A stretch of 64,000 bases of DNA, from NCBI RefSeq assembly GCF_035825295.1, contig NZ_JAYMGI010000002.1:6315501-6379500 (forward strand). Reading direction: 5' to 3'. Below the pieces are notes generated by a model. The model was not told the DNA's origin and ran no database searches. It saw nothing but the letters and a program-made list of their open reading frames with translations. Source of the DNA: Actinacidiphila sp. DG2A-62 (lineage in GTDB: Bacteria > Actinomycetota > Actinomycetes > Streptomycetales > Streptomycetaceae). The position numbers and the translations under genes are program-made. Position 1 is the stretch's first letter; the number at the start of each line of letters is the position of its first letter. This document shows, one piece after another, positions 15,495-24,096 of the stretch.

Positions 15495-16574
15495 ATGTTC
15501 GAGGCCGTCGAGGAACTGATCGGCGAGCACGCCGACCTCGAGAAGCAGCTGGCCGACCCCGCGGTGCACGCGGACCAGGCCAACGCCCGCAGGCTCAACA
15601 AGCGCTACGCGGAGCTGACCCCCATCGTGGGCGCCTACCGCTCCTGGCGGCAGACCGGCGACGACATCGACACCGCGCGCGAGCTGGCCGCCGACGACCC
15701 GGACTTCGCCGCCGAGGTCAAGGAGCTGGAGAAGCAGCGCGAGGAGCTGACCGACCGGCTGCGGCTGCTGCTGGTGCCGCGCGACCCCAGCGACGACAAG
15801 GACGTCATCCTGGAGGTCAAGGCCGGCGAGGGCGGCGAGGAGTCCGCGCTGTTCGCCGGCGACCTGCTGCGGATGTACCTGCGCTACGCCGAGCGGGTCG
15901 GCTGGAAGACCGAGATCCTCGACGCCAACGAGTCCGACCTCGGCGGCTACAAGGACGTCCAGGTCGCGGTGAAGGCCAAGGCGTCGCACGAGCCCGGCCA
16001 GGGCGTGTGGGCGCGGCTGAAGTACGAGGGCGGGGTCCACCGGGTGCAGCGGGTGCCCGCGACCGAGTCCCAGGGGCGTATCCACACCTCGGCGGCCGGC
16101 GTGCTGGTCACCCCCGAGGCCGAGGAGGTCGACGTCGAGATCAACCCCAACGACCTGCGGATCGACGTCTACCGCTCGTCCGGCCCCGGCGGCCAGTCGG
16201 TCAACACCACCGACTCGGCGGTGCGCATCACCCATCTGCCGTCCGGCCTCGTGGTCTCCTGCCAGAACGAGAAGAGCCAGCTGCAGAACAAGGAGTCGGC
16301 GATGCGCATCCTGCGCTCCCGGCTGCTGGCCGCGGCGCAGGAGGAGGCCGAGCGCGAGGCGTCCGACGCCCGGCGCAGCCAGGTCCGCACGGTGGACCGC
16401 TCCGAGCGCATCCGGACCTACAACTTCCCGGAGAACCGCATCTCCGACCACCGCGTCGGCTTCAAGGCGTACAACTTGGACCAGGTGCTCGACGGGGACC
16501 TGGACGCGATGATCCAGGCGTGCGTGGACGCCGACTCCGCCGCCAAACTGGCCGCGGCCGCCGACGCCGGCTGA
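15495..16574 (+). CDS. prfA: Peptide chain release factor 1
   Basis: RF1 reads UAA and UAG stop codons and triggers peptide release. The 359-residue protein has the GGQ motif (G232-G233-Q234 in SSGPGGQSVNTT), which its neighbour PrmC methylates, and the family N-terminal helices (MFEAVEELIGEHADLEKQL). ATG 15495 has AGGGAA upstream. It is co-directional with prmC 21 bp downstream, a classic functional pair. Confidence 0.96.
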   Translation: MFEAVEELIGEHADLEKQLADPAVHADQANARRLNKRYAELTPIVGAYRSWRQTGDDIDTARELAADDPDFAAEVKELEKQREELTDRLRLLLVPRDPSDDKDVILEVKAGEGGEESALFAGDLLRMYLRYAERVGWKTEILDANESDLGGYKDVQVAVKAKASHEPGQGVWARLKYEGGVHRVQRVPATESQGRIHTSAAGVLVTPEAEEVDVEINPNDLRIDVYRSSGPGGQSVNTTDSAVRITHLPSGLVVSCQNEKSQLQNKESAMRILRSRLLAAAQEEAEREASDARRSQVRTVDRSERIRTYNFPENRISDHRVGFKAYNLDQVLDGDLDAMIQACVDADSAAKLAAAADAG

Positions 16575-16595
16575 CCGCCGAGAGGGGAATTGGTA

Positions 16596-17441
16596 GTGAA
16601 TCTGCTGCTCGCCGAGGTGGCGCAGGCCGCCCAGCGACTCGCCGACGCGGGCGTGCCCTCGCCCCGCTTCGACGCCGAGGAGCTGGCCGCGTATGTCCAC
16701 GGGGTCAAGCGCGGCGAGCTGCACAGCGTTCCCGACGCGGAGTTCGACGCCCGCTACTGGGAGGCGGTGGCCCGCCGCGAGGCCCGCGAGCCGCTCCAGC
16801 ACATCACCGGCCGGGCCTTCTTCCGCTACCTGGAGCTCCAGGTCGGCCCCGGCGTCTTCGTGCCCCGCCCGGAGACCGAGTCCGTGGTCGGCTGGGCGAT
16901 AGACGCGGTCCGCGCGATGGACGTCGCCGAACCCCTGATCGTGGACCTGTGCACCGGGTCCGGCGCGATCGCGCTGGCACTGGCGCAGGAGGTGCCGCGC
17001 TCGCGGGTGCACGCCGTCGAGCTGTCCGAACAGGCCCTGGAATGGGCCCGCAAGAACGTCGCGGGCAGCAAGGTCGACCTGCGGCACGGCGACGCGCTCA
17101 CCGCCTTCCGCGACCTGGACGGCCAGGTCGACCTGGTCGTCTCCAACCCGCCGTACATCCCGCTCACCGAGTGGGAGTACGTCGCCCCCGAGGCCCGCGA
17201 CCACGACCCCGAACTCGCCCTGTTCTCCGGCGAGGACGGCCTGGACGCCATCCGCGGCATCGAGCGCGCCGCCTCCCGGCTGCTGCGCCCCGGCGGCGTC
17301 GTGGTGGTCGAGCACGCCGACTCCCAGGGCGGCCAGGTGCCGTGGATCTTCAAGGAGGACGCGGGATGGGCCGACGCGGCCGACCACCCGGACCTGAACA
17401 ACCGCCCGCGCTTCACCACGGCCCGCAAGGCGACGCCGTGA
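16596..17441 (+). CDS. prmC: Release factor glutamine methyltransferase PrmC
   Basis: A SAM-dependent enzyme that methylates the GGQ glutamine of RF1 and RF2. The 281-residue product has the SAM-binding VDLCTGSGAIALALA and the catalytic NPPYIP motif, after an N-terminal helical substrate-binding domain. GTG 16596 is chosen because AGGGG lies eight bases upstream; TTG 16590 in the same frame is too close to it. A tandem repeat begins at its stop codon. Confidence 0.94.
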   Translation: MNLLLAEVAQAAQRLADAGVPSPRFDAEELAAYVHGVKRGELHSVPDAEFDARYWEAVARREAREPLQHITGRAFFRYLELQVGPGVFVPRPETESVVGWAIDAVRAMDVAEPLIVDLCTGSGAIALALAQEVPRSRVHAVELSEQALEWARKNVAGSKVDLRHGDALTAFRDLDGQVDLVVSNPPYIPLTEWEYVAPEARDHDPELALFSGEDGLDAIRGIERAASRLLRPGGVVVVEHADSQGGQVPWIFKEDAGWADAADHPDLNNRPRFTTARKATP

Positions 17442-17511
17442 CCGCGGGCCGCGCCCTGACCGCAGGCCGCGCCCCGACTGCGGGCGACGCCCCGACCGCG
17501 GGCCGCGCCCT
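17440..17511. repeat. 18-bp tandem repeat, 4 units, starting in the prmC stop codon
   Basis: Four units of GACCGCGGGCCGCGCCCT type run head to tail (17440-17457, 17458-17475, 17476-17493, 17494-17511); units 1 and 4 are identical. The first overlaps the TGA of prmC. An extension of the coding frame through the repeat is prevented by the stop. Confidence 0.85.
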
Positions 17512-17601
17512 GACGACGGCGCGTCCGCAACGCCCCCGGCGGCGCCCGCGACGCCGCCCGCACCACCCGCACTTCACGCACCGCTCGATGGAGGTCAGCT
17601 G

Positions 17602-18249
17602 ATGGCACGGCGATACGACTGCTCCGAGGCGACGGACCGGGTCACCGGCCTGCGCGAGGCCACCTCGGCGGTCAAGCGCGGCGAACTCGTCGTCCTGCCC
17701 ACCGACACCGTCTACGGCATCGGCGCCGACGCCTTCGACGCCGAGGCCGTCGGCGACCTGCTGGAGGCCAAGGGCCGCGGCCGCAACATGCCCTCGCCGG
17801 TGCTGGTCGGCTCGCCCAACACCCTGCACGGCATCGTCACCGACTTCTCCGAGCAGGCGTGGGAGCTGGTCGACGCGTTCTGGCCCGGCGCGCTGACCAT
17901 CGTCACCCGGCACCAGCCGTCGCTGAACTGGGACCTCGGCGACACCCGCGGCACCGTCGCGGTCCGCATGCCGCTGCACCCGGTCGCCATCGAACTGCTC
18001 ACCGCCACCGGCCCGATGGCCGTCTCCAGCGCCAACCTGACCGGCATGCCGTCCCCGCAGGACTGCGACGCCGCGCAGGACATGCTCGGCGACTCGGTGG
18101 CCGTCTACCTCGACGGCGGCCCGACGCCGGCCGCCGTGCCGTCATCCATCGTCGACGTCACGGGCAAGACGCCGGTGCTGCTGCGGGCCGGGGCGATCAG
18201 TGCGGAGGAACTCCGCAAGGTCGTACCCGACCTGCAGGAGCGCAGTTGA
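17602..18249 (+). CDS. L-threonylcarbamoyladenylate synthase (TsaC/Sua5/YwlC family)
   Basis: Makes threonylcarbamoyl-AMP from threonine, bicarbonate and ATP for the t6A37 modification of ANN-reading tRNAs. The 215-residue protein shows the YrdC-domain features LPTDTVYGIGADA, the KGR(G) loop, FWPGALTIV, VAVRMPLHP and SSANLTG. ATG 17602 has GGAGG about eight bases upstream. The stop overlaps the TTG start of the phosphatase gene (TTGA), indicating translational coupling. Confidence 0.93.
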   Translation: MARRYDCSEATDRVTGLREATSAVKRGELVVLPTDTVYGIGADAFDAEAVGDLLEAKGRGRNMPSPVLVGSPNTLHGIVTDFSEQAWELVDAFWPGALTIVTRHQPSLNWDLGDTRGTVAVRMPLHPVAIELLTATGPMAVSSANLTGMPSPQDCDAAQDMLGDSVAVYLDGGPTPAAVPSSIVDVTGKTPVLLRAGAISAEELRKVVPDLQERS

Positions 18250-18920
18250 CGCCGGACGGACGCGGCATACGGGGACCCGCGCCCGCGCCGGCGCGGGCGC
18301 ACGCCGCCGCGGAGCACGGGGGCGCCGTCCCGGTGTTCCGCGTGCTCCACGTCTGCACCGGCAACGTGTGCCGCTCGCCGATGGCCGAGCGGCTGATGCG
18401 GCACGGCCTGTCCCGGCGGCTCGGGGACGCCGCGGCCGGCGTCCTGGTGGAGTCGGCCGGCACCTGGGGCCACGAGGGCGCGCCGATGGAGGCGCACGCG
18501 GCCGCGGTGCTCGCCGAACACGGCGCCGACCCGGCCGGCTTCACCGCGCGCGAGCTGCTGGACGAACACGTCATCGACGCCGACCTGGTGCTCACCGCGA
18601 CCCGCGACCACCGCGCGCAGGTGATCTCGATGGGCCACGCGGCGGGCCTGCGCACCTTCACGCTCAAGGAGTTCACCCGCCTGGTGCGCGCGATAGACAT
18701 GGCCACCCTGCCCGAGGGCACCGTGGCCGAGCGGGCCCGCGCGCTGGTCAGGGCCGCCGCCGCGCTGCGCGGCTGGCTGCTGGCGCCGAGCCCCGACGCC
18801 GACGAGGTGCACGACCCGTACGGCGCCCCGGTCGGCTACTTCCGCAGCATCGGCGAGGAGATCCACACCGCGCTCGACCCGATGGTCACCGCGCTGACCG
18901 GCATCCCCGCGGCGGTCTGA
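18246..18920 (+). CDS. Low-molecular-weight protein-tyrosine phosphatase family protein
   Basis: A cysteine-based phosphatase of arsenate reductase fold. The 224-residue product has the P-loop C37-TGNVC-R43-S and a C-terminal DPYGAPVGYF that holds the general-acid Asp. The start is taken as TTG 18246, which overlaps the previous stop and has CAGGAG five bases upstream. A shorter start at GTG 18330, just before the catalytic domain, is possible. The substrate is unknown; in Gram-positives such enzymes often counter BY-kinases of polysaccharide export, and a WecA-type enzyme follows. Confidence 0.85.
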   Translation: MTPDGRGIRGPAPAPARAHAAAEHGGAVPVFRVLHVCTGNVCRSPMAERLMRHGLSRRLGDAAAGVLVESAGTWGHEGAPMEAHAAAVLAEHGADPAGFTARELLDEHVIDADLVLTATRDHRAQVISMGHAAGLRTFTLKEFTRLVRAIDMATLPEGTVAERARALVRAAAALRGWLLAPSPDADEVHDPYGAPVGYFRSIGEEIHTALDPMVTALTGIPAAV

Positions 18921-19061
18921 CCGCCGGCCGCGCCCGCCCCGGCGCCCACCGGCCGCCGCAACCGCCCTACCCTTTTCCCGGCCGGTGCAACCGCCGGCGG
19001 ACCCTGTGAGTCTTGAGAGGTGTTCGCCGAGCAACCCCGGCCACCACTAGGGTGTGACGCT

Positions 19062-20366
19062 GTGCGCGAGTATCTGCTGACTCTCTTCGTATCGGCGGCG
19101 GTCACCTACCTGCTGACCGGCCCGGTGCGCAAGTTCGCCATCGCCGCCGGCGCCATGCCGCCGATCCGCGCCCGCGACGTGCACCGCGAGCCCACCCCCC
19201 GCCTCGGCGGCATCGCCATGTTCGGCGGGCTGTGCGCGGGACTGCTGGTCGCGGCCCACCTGAACAACATCAGCGACGTCTACAAGCTCTCCAACGAGCC
19301 GCGCGCGCTGCTGTCCGGGGCCGGGCTGATCTGGCTGCTGGGCGTGCTGGACGACAAGTGGGGCGTGGACGCGCTGATCAAGCTCGGCGTGCAGATGATC
19401 GCGGCCGGCGTGATGGTGCTCCAGGGCCTGACCATCCTGTGGCTGCCGGTGCCGGGCATCGGCCCGGTCGCGCTCACCCCGGTGCAGTCGACGCTGCTGA
19501 CCGTGGCGCTGGTGGTGATCACCATCAACGCGGTGAACTTCGTGGACGGTCTGGACGGTCTGGCGGCCGGCATGGTGTGCATCGCCGCCATCGCGTTCTT
19601 CATGTACGCCTACCGCATGTGGTACGGCTACGGCATCGAGGCGGCCGCGCCCGCCACGCTCTTCAGCGCGATCCTGATCGGGATGTGCCTGGGCTTCCTG
19701 CCGCACAACATCCACCCGGCCCGGATCTTCATGGGCGACTCCGGCTCGATGCTGATCGGCCTGGTGCTCTCCTCCGGCGCGATCTCCATCACCGGCCAGG
19801 TCGACCCGGACGCGATCACCGACCTGACCGGGTCCACCAAGGAGACCGTGCACTTCATGGTGCCGGTCTACATGCCGCTGCTGCTGCCGCTCACCATGAT
19901 CGCCATCCCGGCCGCCGACCTGGTGCTCGCCGTGGTGCGCCGGACCTGGAAGGGCCAGTCGCCGTTCGCCGCCGACCGCGGCCACCTGCACCACCGGCTG
20001 CTGGAGATCGGCCACTCGCACGCCCGCGCGGTGTGGATCATGTACTTCTGGGCCGCGCTGATCGCCTTCGCCGCGGTCGCCTTCTCGGTCAACTCCTCCA
20101 GCCTGATGATCGTGTTGGTGATCATCGCGCTGAGCGCGGTCGGCCTGGTGGCGCTGCTGCTGCCGGCCTTCACCCCGCACGCCCCGCGCTGGGCGGAGTC
20201 CGTGGTGCCGCCGCGCTACCGCCGCCGGCGCCGGCGGATGGCGGCGGCCGCGGCCGCCGCCGAGCGGGAGATGCGCTCGGCCAACCCGCCCGCGCTGGGC
20301 GGCGCGACCGCCGTCGGCGACCGCGCGCCGCTGCCCGAGCGCCGCCGCCCGGTGAAGACCCGGTGA
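19062..20366 (+). CDS. WecA/MraY-family undecaprenyl-phosphate sugar-1-phosphate transferase
   Basis: Integral membrane enzyme that transfers a sugar-1-phosphate (probably GlcNAc-1-P) from a UDP-sugar to polyprenyl phosphate, starting synthesis of a wall polymer. The 434-residue protein has about eleven hydrophobic segments, the Mg-binding LDDKWG (D97-D98), NFVDGLDGLAAG, FMGDSGSM and the cytoplasmic HLHHRLL motif. The tail is basic and Ala-rich. GTG 19062 lies eight bases after a -10-like TAGGGT (19048-19053), so the transcript is probably leaderless. It precedes the atp operon. Confidence 0.88.
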   Translation: MREYLLTLFVSAAVTYLLTGPVRKFAIAAGAMPPIRARDVHREPTPRLGGIAMFGGLCAGLLVAAHLNNISDVYKLSNEPRALLSGAGLIWLLGVLDDKWGVDALIKLGVQMIAAGVMVLQGLTILWLPVPGIGPVALTPVQSTLLTVALVVITINAVNFVDGLDGLAAGMVCIAAIAFFMYAYRMWYGYGIEAAAPATLFSAILIGMCLGFLPHNIHPARIFMGDSGSMLIGLVLSSGAISITGQVDPDAITDLTGSTKETVHFMVPVYMPLLLPLTMIAIPAADLVLAVVRRTWKGQSPFAADRGHLHHRLLEIGHSHARAVWIMYFWAALIAFAAVAFSVNSSSLMIVLVIIALSAVGLVALLLPAFTPHAPRWAESVVPPRYRRRRRRMAAAAAAAEREMRSANPPALGGATAVGDRAPLPERRRPVKTR

Positions 20367-20644
20367 AGGGGCGACAGGTGAAGGGCGGACAAGGGTAACT
20401 GGACAAACTGGACGGCGTGTCGGGTTCACATGGATGTGACAGGCAGCACACCTCCATGGTAAAGACCGCATCAAATACTTTGTGATACCGTTCACGAAAG
20501 CAGGGAACACGCCGAGAGAACCGCTGGAGCGGTCAGTCGGCGCGGGGGCTCGACCCCCGTGGCCCCGTACTCCCCGCACCCCTGATTACGCTCGTCTCCG
20601 ACGACACCCGCTCTGCCCCAACTCCCGCCGGAGGAGCCGTCCCC
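20367..20644. promoter_or_regulatory. atp operon upstream region
   Basis: No gene was found. The stretch 20400-20510 is markedly A+T-richer than its surroundings and should hold the atp promoter. It contains the palindrome TCACAT-GG-ATGTGA (20426-20439) and a CRP-like site (20479-20498). The -10 could not be fixed with confidence. Confidence 0.5.
20479..20498. promoter_or_regulatory. CRP-like inverted repeat upstream of atpI
   Basis: TTTGTGA-N6-TCACGAA is an inverted repeat with 6 of 7 arm positions matching and the TGTGA-N6-TCACA layout of the CRP/FNR family. It resembles the perfect site at 59401-59418 (both read GTGA…CGTTCAC). Confidence 0.4.
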
Positions 20645-21112
20645 GTGCAGACGAACATGCAGACGAACGACGCCCGCATTCTCCGCGGAGCCGCGATCAT
20701 CGCCGCTCCGGTGGGAGTGGTGGCCACCGTCGCCAGCGCGGTCATCGCCGGCGGCAAGGGGCTGATCGGCGGTGTCGTGGCGGTCGCTGTCGTCGCGGTC
20801 TTCTTCGGGCTCGGGTCGTGGGCGCTGATGCGCCTGACCCAGGACCGCCCGCAACTGGCGATGAGCGCGGGGATGCTCATCTACGTCGTGCAGATCCTGC
20901 TGATCGGCATCTTCATCGTGGTGTTCAGCGACACCACCGCGTTCAACCCGCGAGCCTTCGGCGTCACCCTGCTGTGCACCGCGCTCGCCTGGGTGGGCGG
21001 GCAGGTGTGGCAGGCGATGACGGCCAGGATGCTCTACGTCGAACCCGAACCCTCCGTGCCGCCCGCCGAGGAGGCGACCCCGGTGAGCTCGGGGGCCCGC
21101 GATGCGGGTTAG
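20645..21112 (+). CDS. atpI: ATP synthase protein I
   Basis: Small membrane protein at the head of many atp operons, thought to help assemble the c-ring. The 155-residue product has four hydrophobic segments (for example GAAIIAAPVGVVATVASAVI). GTG 20645 has GGAGGAG eight bases upstream; ATG 20657 is an alternative. A 303-bp gap separates it from atpB. Confidence 0.85.
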   Translation: MQTNMQTNDARILRGAAIIAAPVGVVATVASAVIAGGKGLIGGVVAVAVVAVFFGLGSWALMRLTQDRPQLAMSAGMLIYVVQILLIGIFIVVFSDTTAFNPRAFGVTLLCTALAWVGGQVWQAMTARMLYVEPEPSVPPAEEATPVSSGARDAG

Positions 21113-21415
21113 GGCAGTCACAGACCCTAAGGGGCGGGTAAAGAGCCGCCATTCACATCTGCTATCGTCCGGAATCGCATCTGGACGTGGAGGCCCCTCG
21201 CGCATCGGGAATGTGCTGCCCCCGCGCCCATCGGTGTACTCGGAACCGGGGCCGCGTACGGCCCGCGGCCCCCGGGTGCCCGGTCTTCGATGCGGGCTCC
21301 CAGCGGACGGCGGCGGCTTCGCCCTGCCCCGTACGCAGTGCCGACCAGCGGCCCCCGTGGCCGCGCTGACACACAAGGTTGCCGTTACTTATGCGTCACG
21401 ACGAAGGAGTCACGG
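21113..21415. promoter_or_regulatory. atpI-atpB intergenic region (303 bp)
   Basis: No gene was found. TATCGT at 21163-21168 is a possible -10 for an internal atp promoter, preceded by a weak TAAAGA 18 bases upstream. The gap is large for an operon, so an extra promoter or a processing site before atpB is plausible. Confidence 0.3.
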
Positions 21416-22222
21416 GTGAGTGCCCACACGCTGCTCGCTGAGCCTGGATGCCACATCCAGCACGACTGCGCTTTCCCCGCGCCGGGCCTGCACTCGTTCG
21501 ACTTCAAGCCGATCTTCAGCATCGGCAGCTTCGACTTCACCAAGCCGATGCTGCTCGCGATCATCTGCATGCTGCTGGTCGTCGGGTTCTTCTGGGCCGC
21601 GTTCCACAAGCCCAAGCTCGTCCCCGGCCGGGTGCAGCTGATCGGTGAGATCGGCTACACGTTCGTCGCCCGCAGCATCGCCCGCGAGGTGATCGGCAAG
21701 AAGGGCGACAAGTACGTGCCCTTCCTCACGTCGATCTTTTTCTTCGTGTGGATCATGAACGTGATGTCGGTCATCCCGCTCGCCCAGTTCCCGGCGACGT
21801 CGCGGTTCGCGTTCCCGGTCGCGCTGGCCGCGCTGGTGTTCATCACGTACATGTACCTGACGTTCAAGAACCACGGCTTCGGCGGCGGCATCAAGAACCT
21901 GGTCTGGATCGACGGCCTGCCCAAGCCCCTGGTCCCGCTGATCGTGGTGCTGGAGTTCTTCTCCAACGTCATCCTCCGGCCGTTCACCCTCGCGGTGCGG
22001 CTGTGGGCCAACATGTTCGCCGGTCACATGCTGATCGTGATGTTCAGCGTGGCGACCTGGTATCTGCTGACCCCCGCCTGGTTCACGGCGGTGTCCGGCG
22101 GTTCGCTCGTCATCGCGATCCTGATGACCGCCCTGGAGGTACTGATCCAGTTCCTGCAGGCGTACATCTTCACGCTGCTTGCCTCGATCTACATCCAGGG
22201 AGCGCTCGAAGAGGGTCACTGA
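21416..22222 (+). CDS. atpB: F0F1 ATP synthase subunit a
   Basis: Forms the proton half-channels next to the c-ring. The 268-residue product has the family hydrophobic segments and the essential arginine in LRPFTLAVRLWANMFAGH, plus LLASIYIQGALEEGH at the C-terminus. GTG 21416 has AAGGAG six bases upstream. It is followed by atpE after a 100-bp gap. Confidence 0.95.
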   Translation: MSAHTLLAEPGCHIQHDCAFPAPGLHSFDFKPIFSIGSFDFTKPMLLAIICMLLVVGFFWAAFHKPKLVPGRVQLIGEIGYTFVARSIAREVIGKKGDKYVPFLTSIFFFVWIMNVMSVIPLAQFPATSRFAFPVALAALVFITYMYLTFKNHGFGGGIKNLVWIDGLPKPLVPLIVVLEFFSNVILRPFTLAVRLWANMFAGHMLIVMFSVATWYLLTPAWFTAVSGGSLVIAILMTALEVLIQFLQAYIFTLLASIYIQGALEEGH

Positions 22223-22322
22223 CCCCCGGCGGGGGTCGCCGACCCCCGCAAGGCGCCCACCACCACACCGTTTTCCGCTGGGAAGCCCCCCAACGGACCG
22301 CAAAACGAAGGAAGACAGGGAA

Positions 22323-22571
22323 ATGTCTGCCGAGCTCGTCAACCTCGCCGCCTCCACCACCGTCGCGGGCCGCATGGGCGCGATCGCCTACGGTCTGGCC
22401 GCCATCGGCCCCGGCGTCGGCATCGGCCTCGTCTTCGGCCACTCGATCGAGGCCATGGCCCGCCAGCCCGAGGCCATGCCGATCATCCGTACCAACATGT
22501 TCCTCGGCTTCGCCCTCTGCGAGGTGCTCGCGCTCCTCGGCCTGGTCGTTCCCTTCATCTTCCAGAAGTGA
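22323..22571 (+). CDS. atpE: F0F1 ATP synthase subunit c
   Basis: The 82-residue hairpin protein forms the rotor ring. The polar loop is R47-Q48-P49 and the proton-carrying acid is E67 (FALCEVLALLG). The residues around it (GFALCEV, with no added polar ligand set) favour protons over sodium. ATG 22323 has AAGGAAG eight bases upstream. Confidence 0.95.
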   Translation: MSAELVNLAASTTVAGRMGAIAYGLAAIGPGVGIGLVFGHSIEAMARQPEAMPIIRTNMFLGFALCEVLALLGLVVPFIFQK

Positions 22572-22612
22572 GCCGGCCCCGCCGCTAAAGCAACCCGACG
22601 AAAGGTTCAGAC

Positions 22613-23161
22613 ATGATGACCTTCCTGGCGGAAGAGGGGGCGCAGAATCCGCTCATCCCCGACACCGCGGAACTGATTGTCGGCCTGATCTGCTTCTTCA
22701 TCGTCTTCGGTTACCTCGGAAAGAAGCTCCTGCCGAACATCCAGAAGACCCTGGAAGAGCGGCACGACGCCATCGAGGGCGGCCTGGAGCGCGCGGAGAA
22801 GGCGCAGGCCGAGGCCAACCGCACGCTGGAGGAGTACAAGGCGCAGCTCGCCGAGGCCCGCCACGAGGCGGCCCGGATCACCGAGCAGGCCCGGCAGCAG
22901 GGTGCGGAGATCATCGCGGAGATGCGCGAGGAGGGCCAGCGCCAGCGCGAGGCCATCATCGCCTCCGGCCACGCCCAGATCGAGGCGGACCGCCGCCAGG
23001 TGACGGTCGCGCTGCGCCAGGAGGTCGGCCGCATCGCCACCGACCTGGCCGGCAAGCTCGTCGGCGAGTCCCTCCAGGACAGCGCCCGGCAGAGCCGCAC
23101 CATCGACCGCTTCCTGGACGGGCTCGACGAGTCCGCCTCGGCAGCCGAGGCCAGCCGATGA
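22613..23161 (+). CDS. atpF: F0F1 ATP synthase subunit b
   Basis: Peripheral stalk subunit: one N-terminal membrane helix (ELIVGLICFFIVFGYLG) and a long charged helix that reaches F1. It has 182 residues. ATG 22613 has AAAGG about seven bases upstream. Its stop overlaps the atpH start (ATGA), so the stalk subunits b and delta are translationally coupled. Confidence 0.94.
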   Translation: MMTFLAEEGAQNPLIPDTAELIVGLICFFIVFGYLGKKLLPNIQKTLEERHDAIEGGLERAEKAQAEANRTLEEYKAQLAEARHEAARITEQARQQGAEIIAEMREEGQRQREAIIASGHAQIEADRRQVTVALRQEVGRIATDLAGKLVGESLQDSARQSRTIDRFLDGLDESASAAEASR

Positions 23162-23973
23162 ACGGAGCCAGCCGCGACGCGCTGCACGCCGCCCGCGAAC
23201 GGCTCGACACGCTGACCGCGAGCCGGACCGTCGACGTCACCCGGCTCGCCGACCAGCTCGCGGCGCTCACCGCGCTGCTCGACCGCGAGGGCACCCTGCG
23301 CCGCGCCCTGACCGACCCGGCCCAGGACGGCGAGGCCAAGGCCGAGCTGGCCCGGCGGCTGCTGTCCGGCCAGATCAACGCGGACACCCTCGACCTGTTC
23401 AGCGGCATGGTCAGGGCCCGCTGGTCGCAGTCCCGCGACCTGACCGACGCGGTCGAGGAGCTGGCCGACAGCGCCGACCTCATCGCCGCCGAGCGGGACG
23501 GCTCGCTGGACGACGTCGAGGACGAGCTGTTCCGCTTCGGCCGGATCGTCGGCAGCAGCGCGGAGCTGCGCACGGCGCTCGGCAGCCGCGCCGCCACCGG
23601 CCAGGCCAAGGCCGACCTGGTGCGCTCGCTGCTCGGCGGCCGGGCGGCTCCCGTCACCCAGCGGCTGGTCAGCCGTCTGGTCACCGCGCCGCGAGGACGT
23701 AGCCTGGACGGAGGGATCGAATCCCTGTCCAAGCTGGCCGCCGCTCGCCGGGGCCGGATGGTCGCGGAGGTCGTCTCGGCGGTCCCGCTCAGCGACCGGC
23801 AGAAGGAGCGCCTGGGCGACGCACTGGCCAGGATCTACGGCCGGCGTGTGCACCTGAACCTCGACGTGGACCCCGAGGTCCTCGGCGGAGTCCGGGTGAA
23901 GATCGGCGACGAGGTCATCAACGGCTCCATCGCGGACCGCCTCGACGAGGCGGCGCGCCGGATGGCGGGCTGA
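23158..23973 (+). CDS. atpH: F0F1 ATP synthase subunit delta
   Basis: Couples the peripheral stalk to the top of F1. The 271-residue product is longer than the E. coli protein (177), as is usual in actinobacteria, with the conserved C-terminal VDPEVLGGVRVKIGDEVINGSI. It starts inside the atpF stop. Confidence 0.94.
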   Translation: MNGASRDALHAARERLDTLTASRTVDVTRLADQLAALTALLDREGTLRRALTDPAQDGEAKAELARRLLSGQINADTLDLFSGMVRARWSQSRDLTDAVEELADSADLIAAERDGSLDDVEDELFRFGRIVGSSAELRTALGSRAATGQAKADLVRSLLGGRAAPVTQRLVSRLVTAPRGRSLDGGIESLSKLAAARRGRMVAEVVSAVPLSDRQKERLGDALARIYGRRVHLNLDVDPEVLGGVRVKIGDEVINGSIADRLDEAARRMAG

Positions 23974-24035
23974 CCCCCACCGCCCGGCGACACCAACTCA
24001 AGAAGCATGAAGGCGGCCCGAGTTGGCCGCAGTGC

Positions 24036-24054
24036 TCTGGGGGAAATCCCCAGA
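24036..24054 (+). promoter_or_regulatory. Small hairpin before atpA
   Basis: TCTGGGG / CCCCAGA forms a 7-bp stem with a GAAAT loop in the 123-bp atpH-atpA gap. It could stabilise or modulate the mRNA of the abundant F1 subunits. No T-run follows, so termination is unlikely. Confidence 0.35.
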
Positions 24055-24096
24055 CCCCCAGAACATAGGGCCCAACAAGGAGAGCAGGGAACCCAG

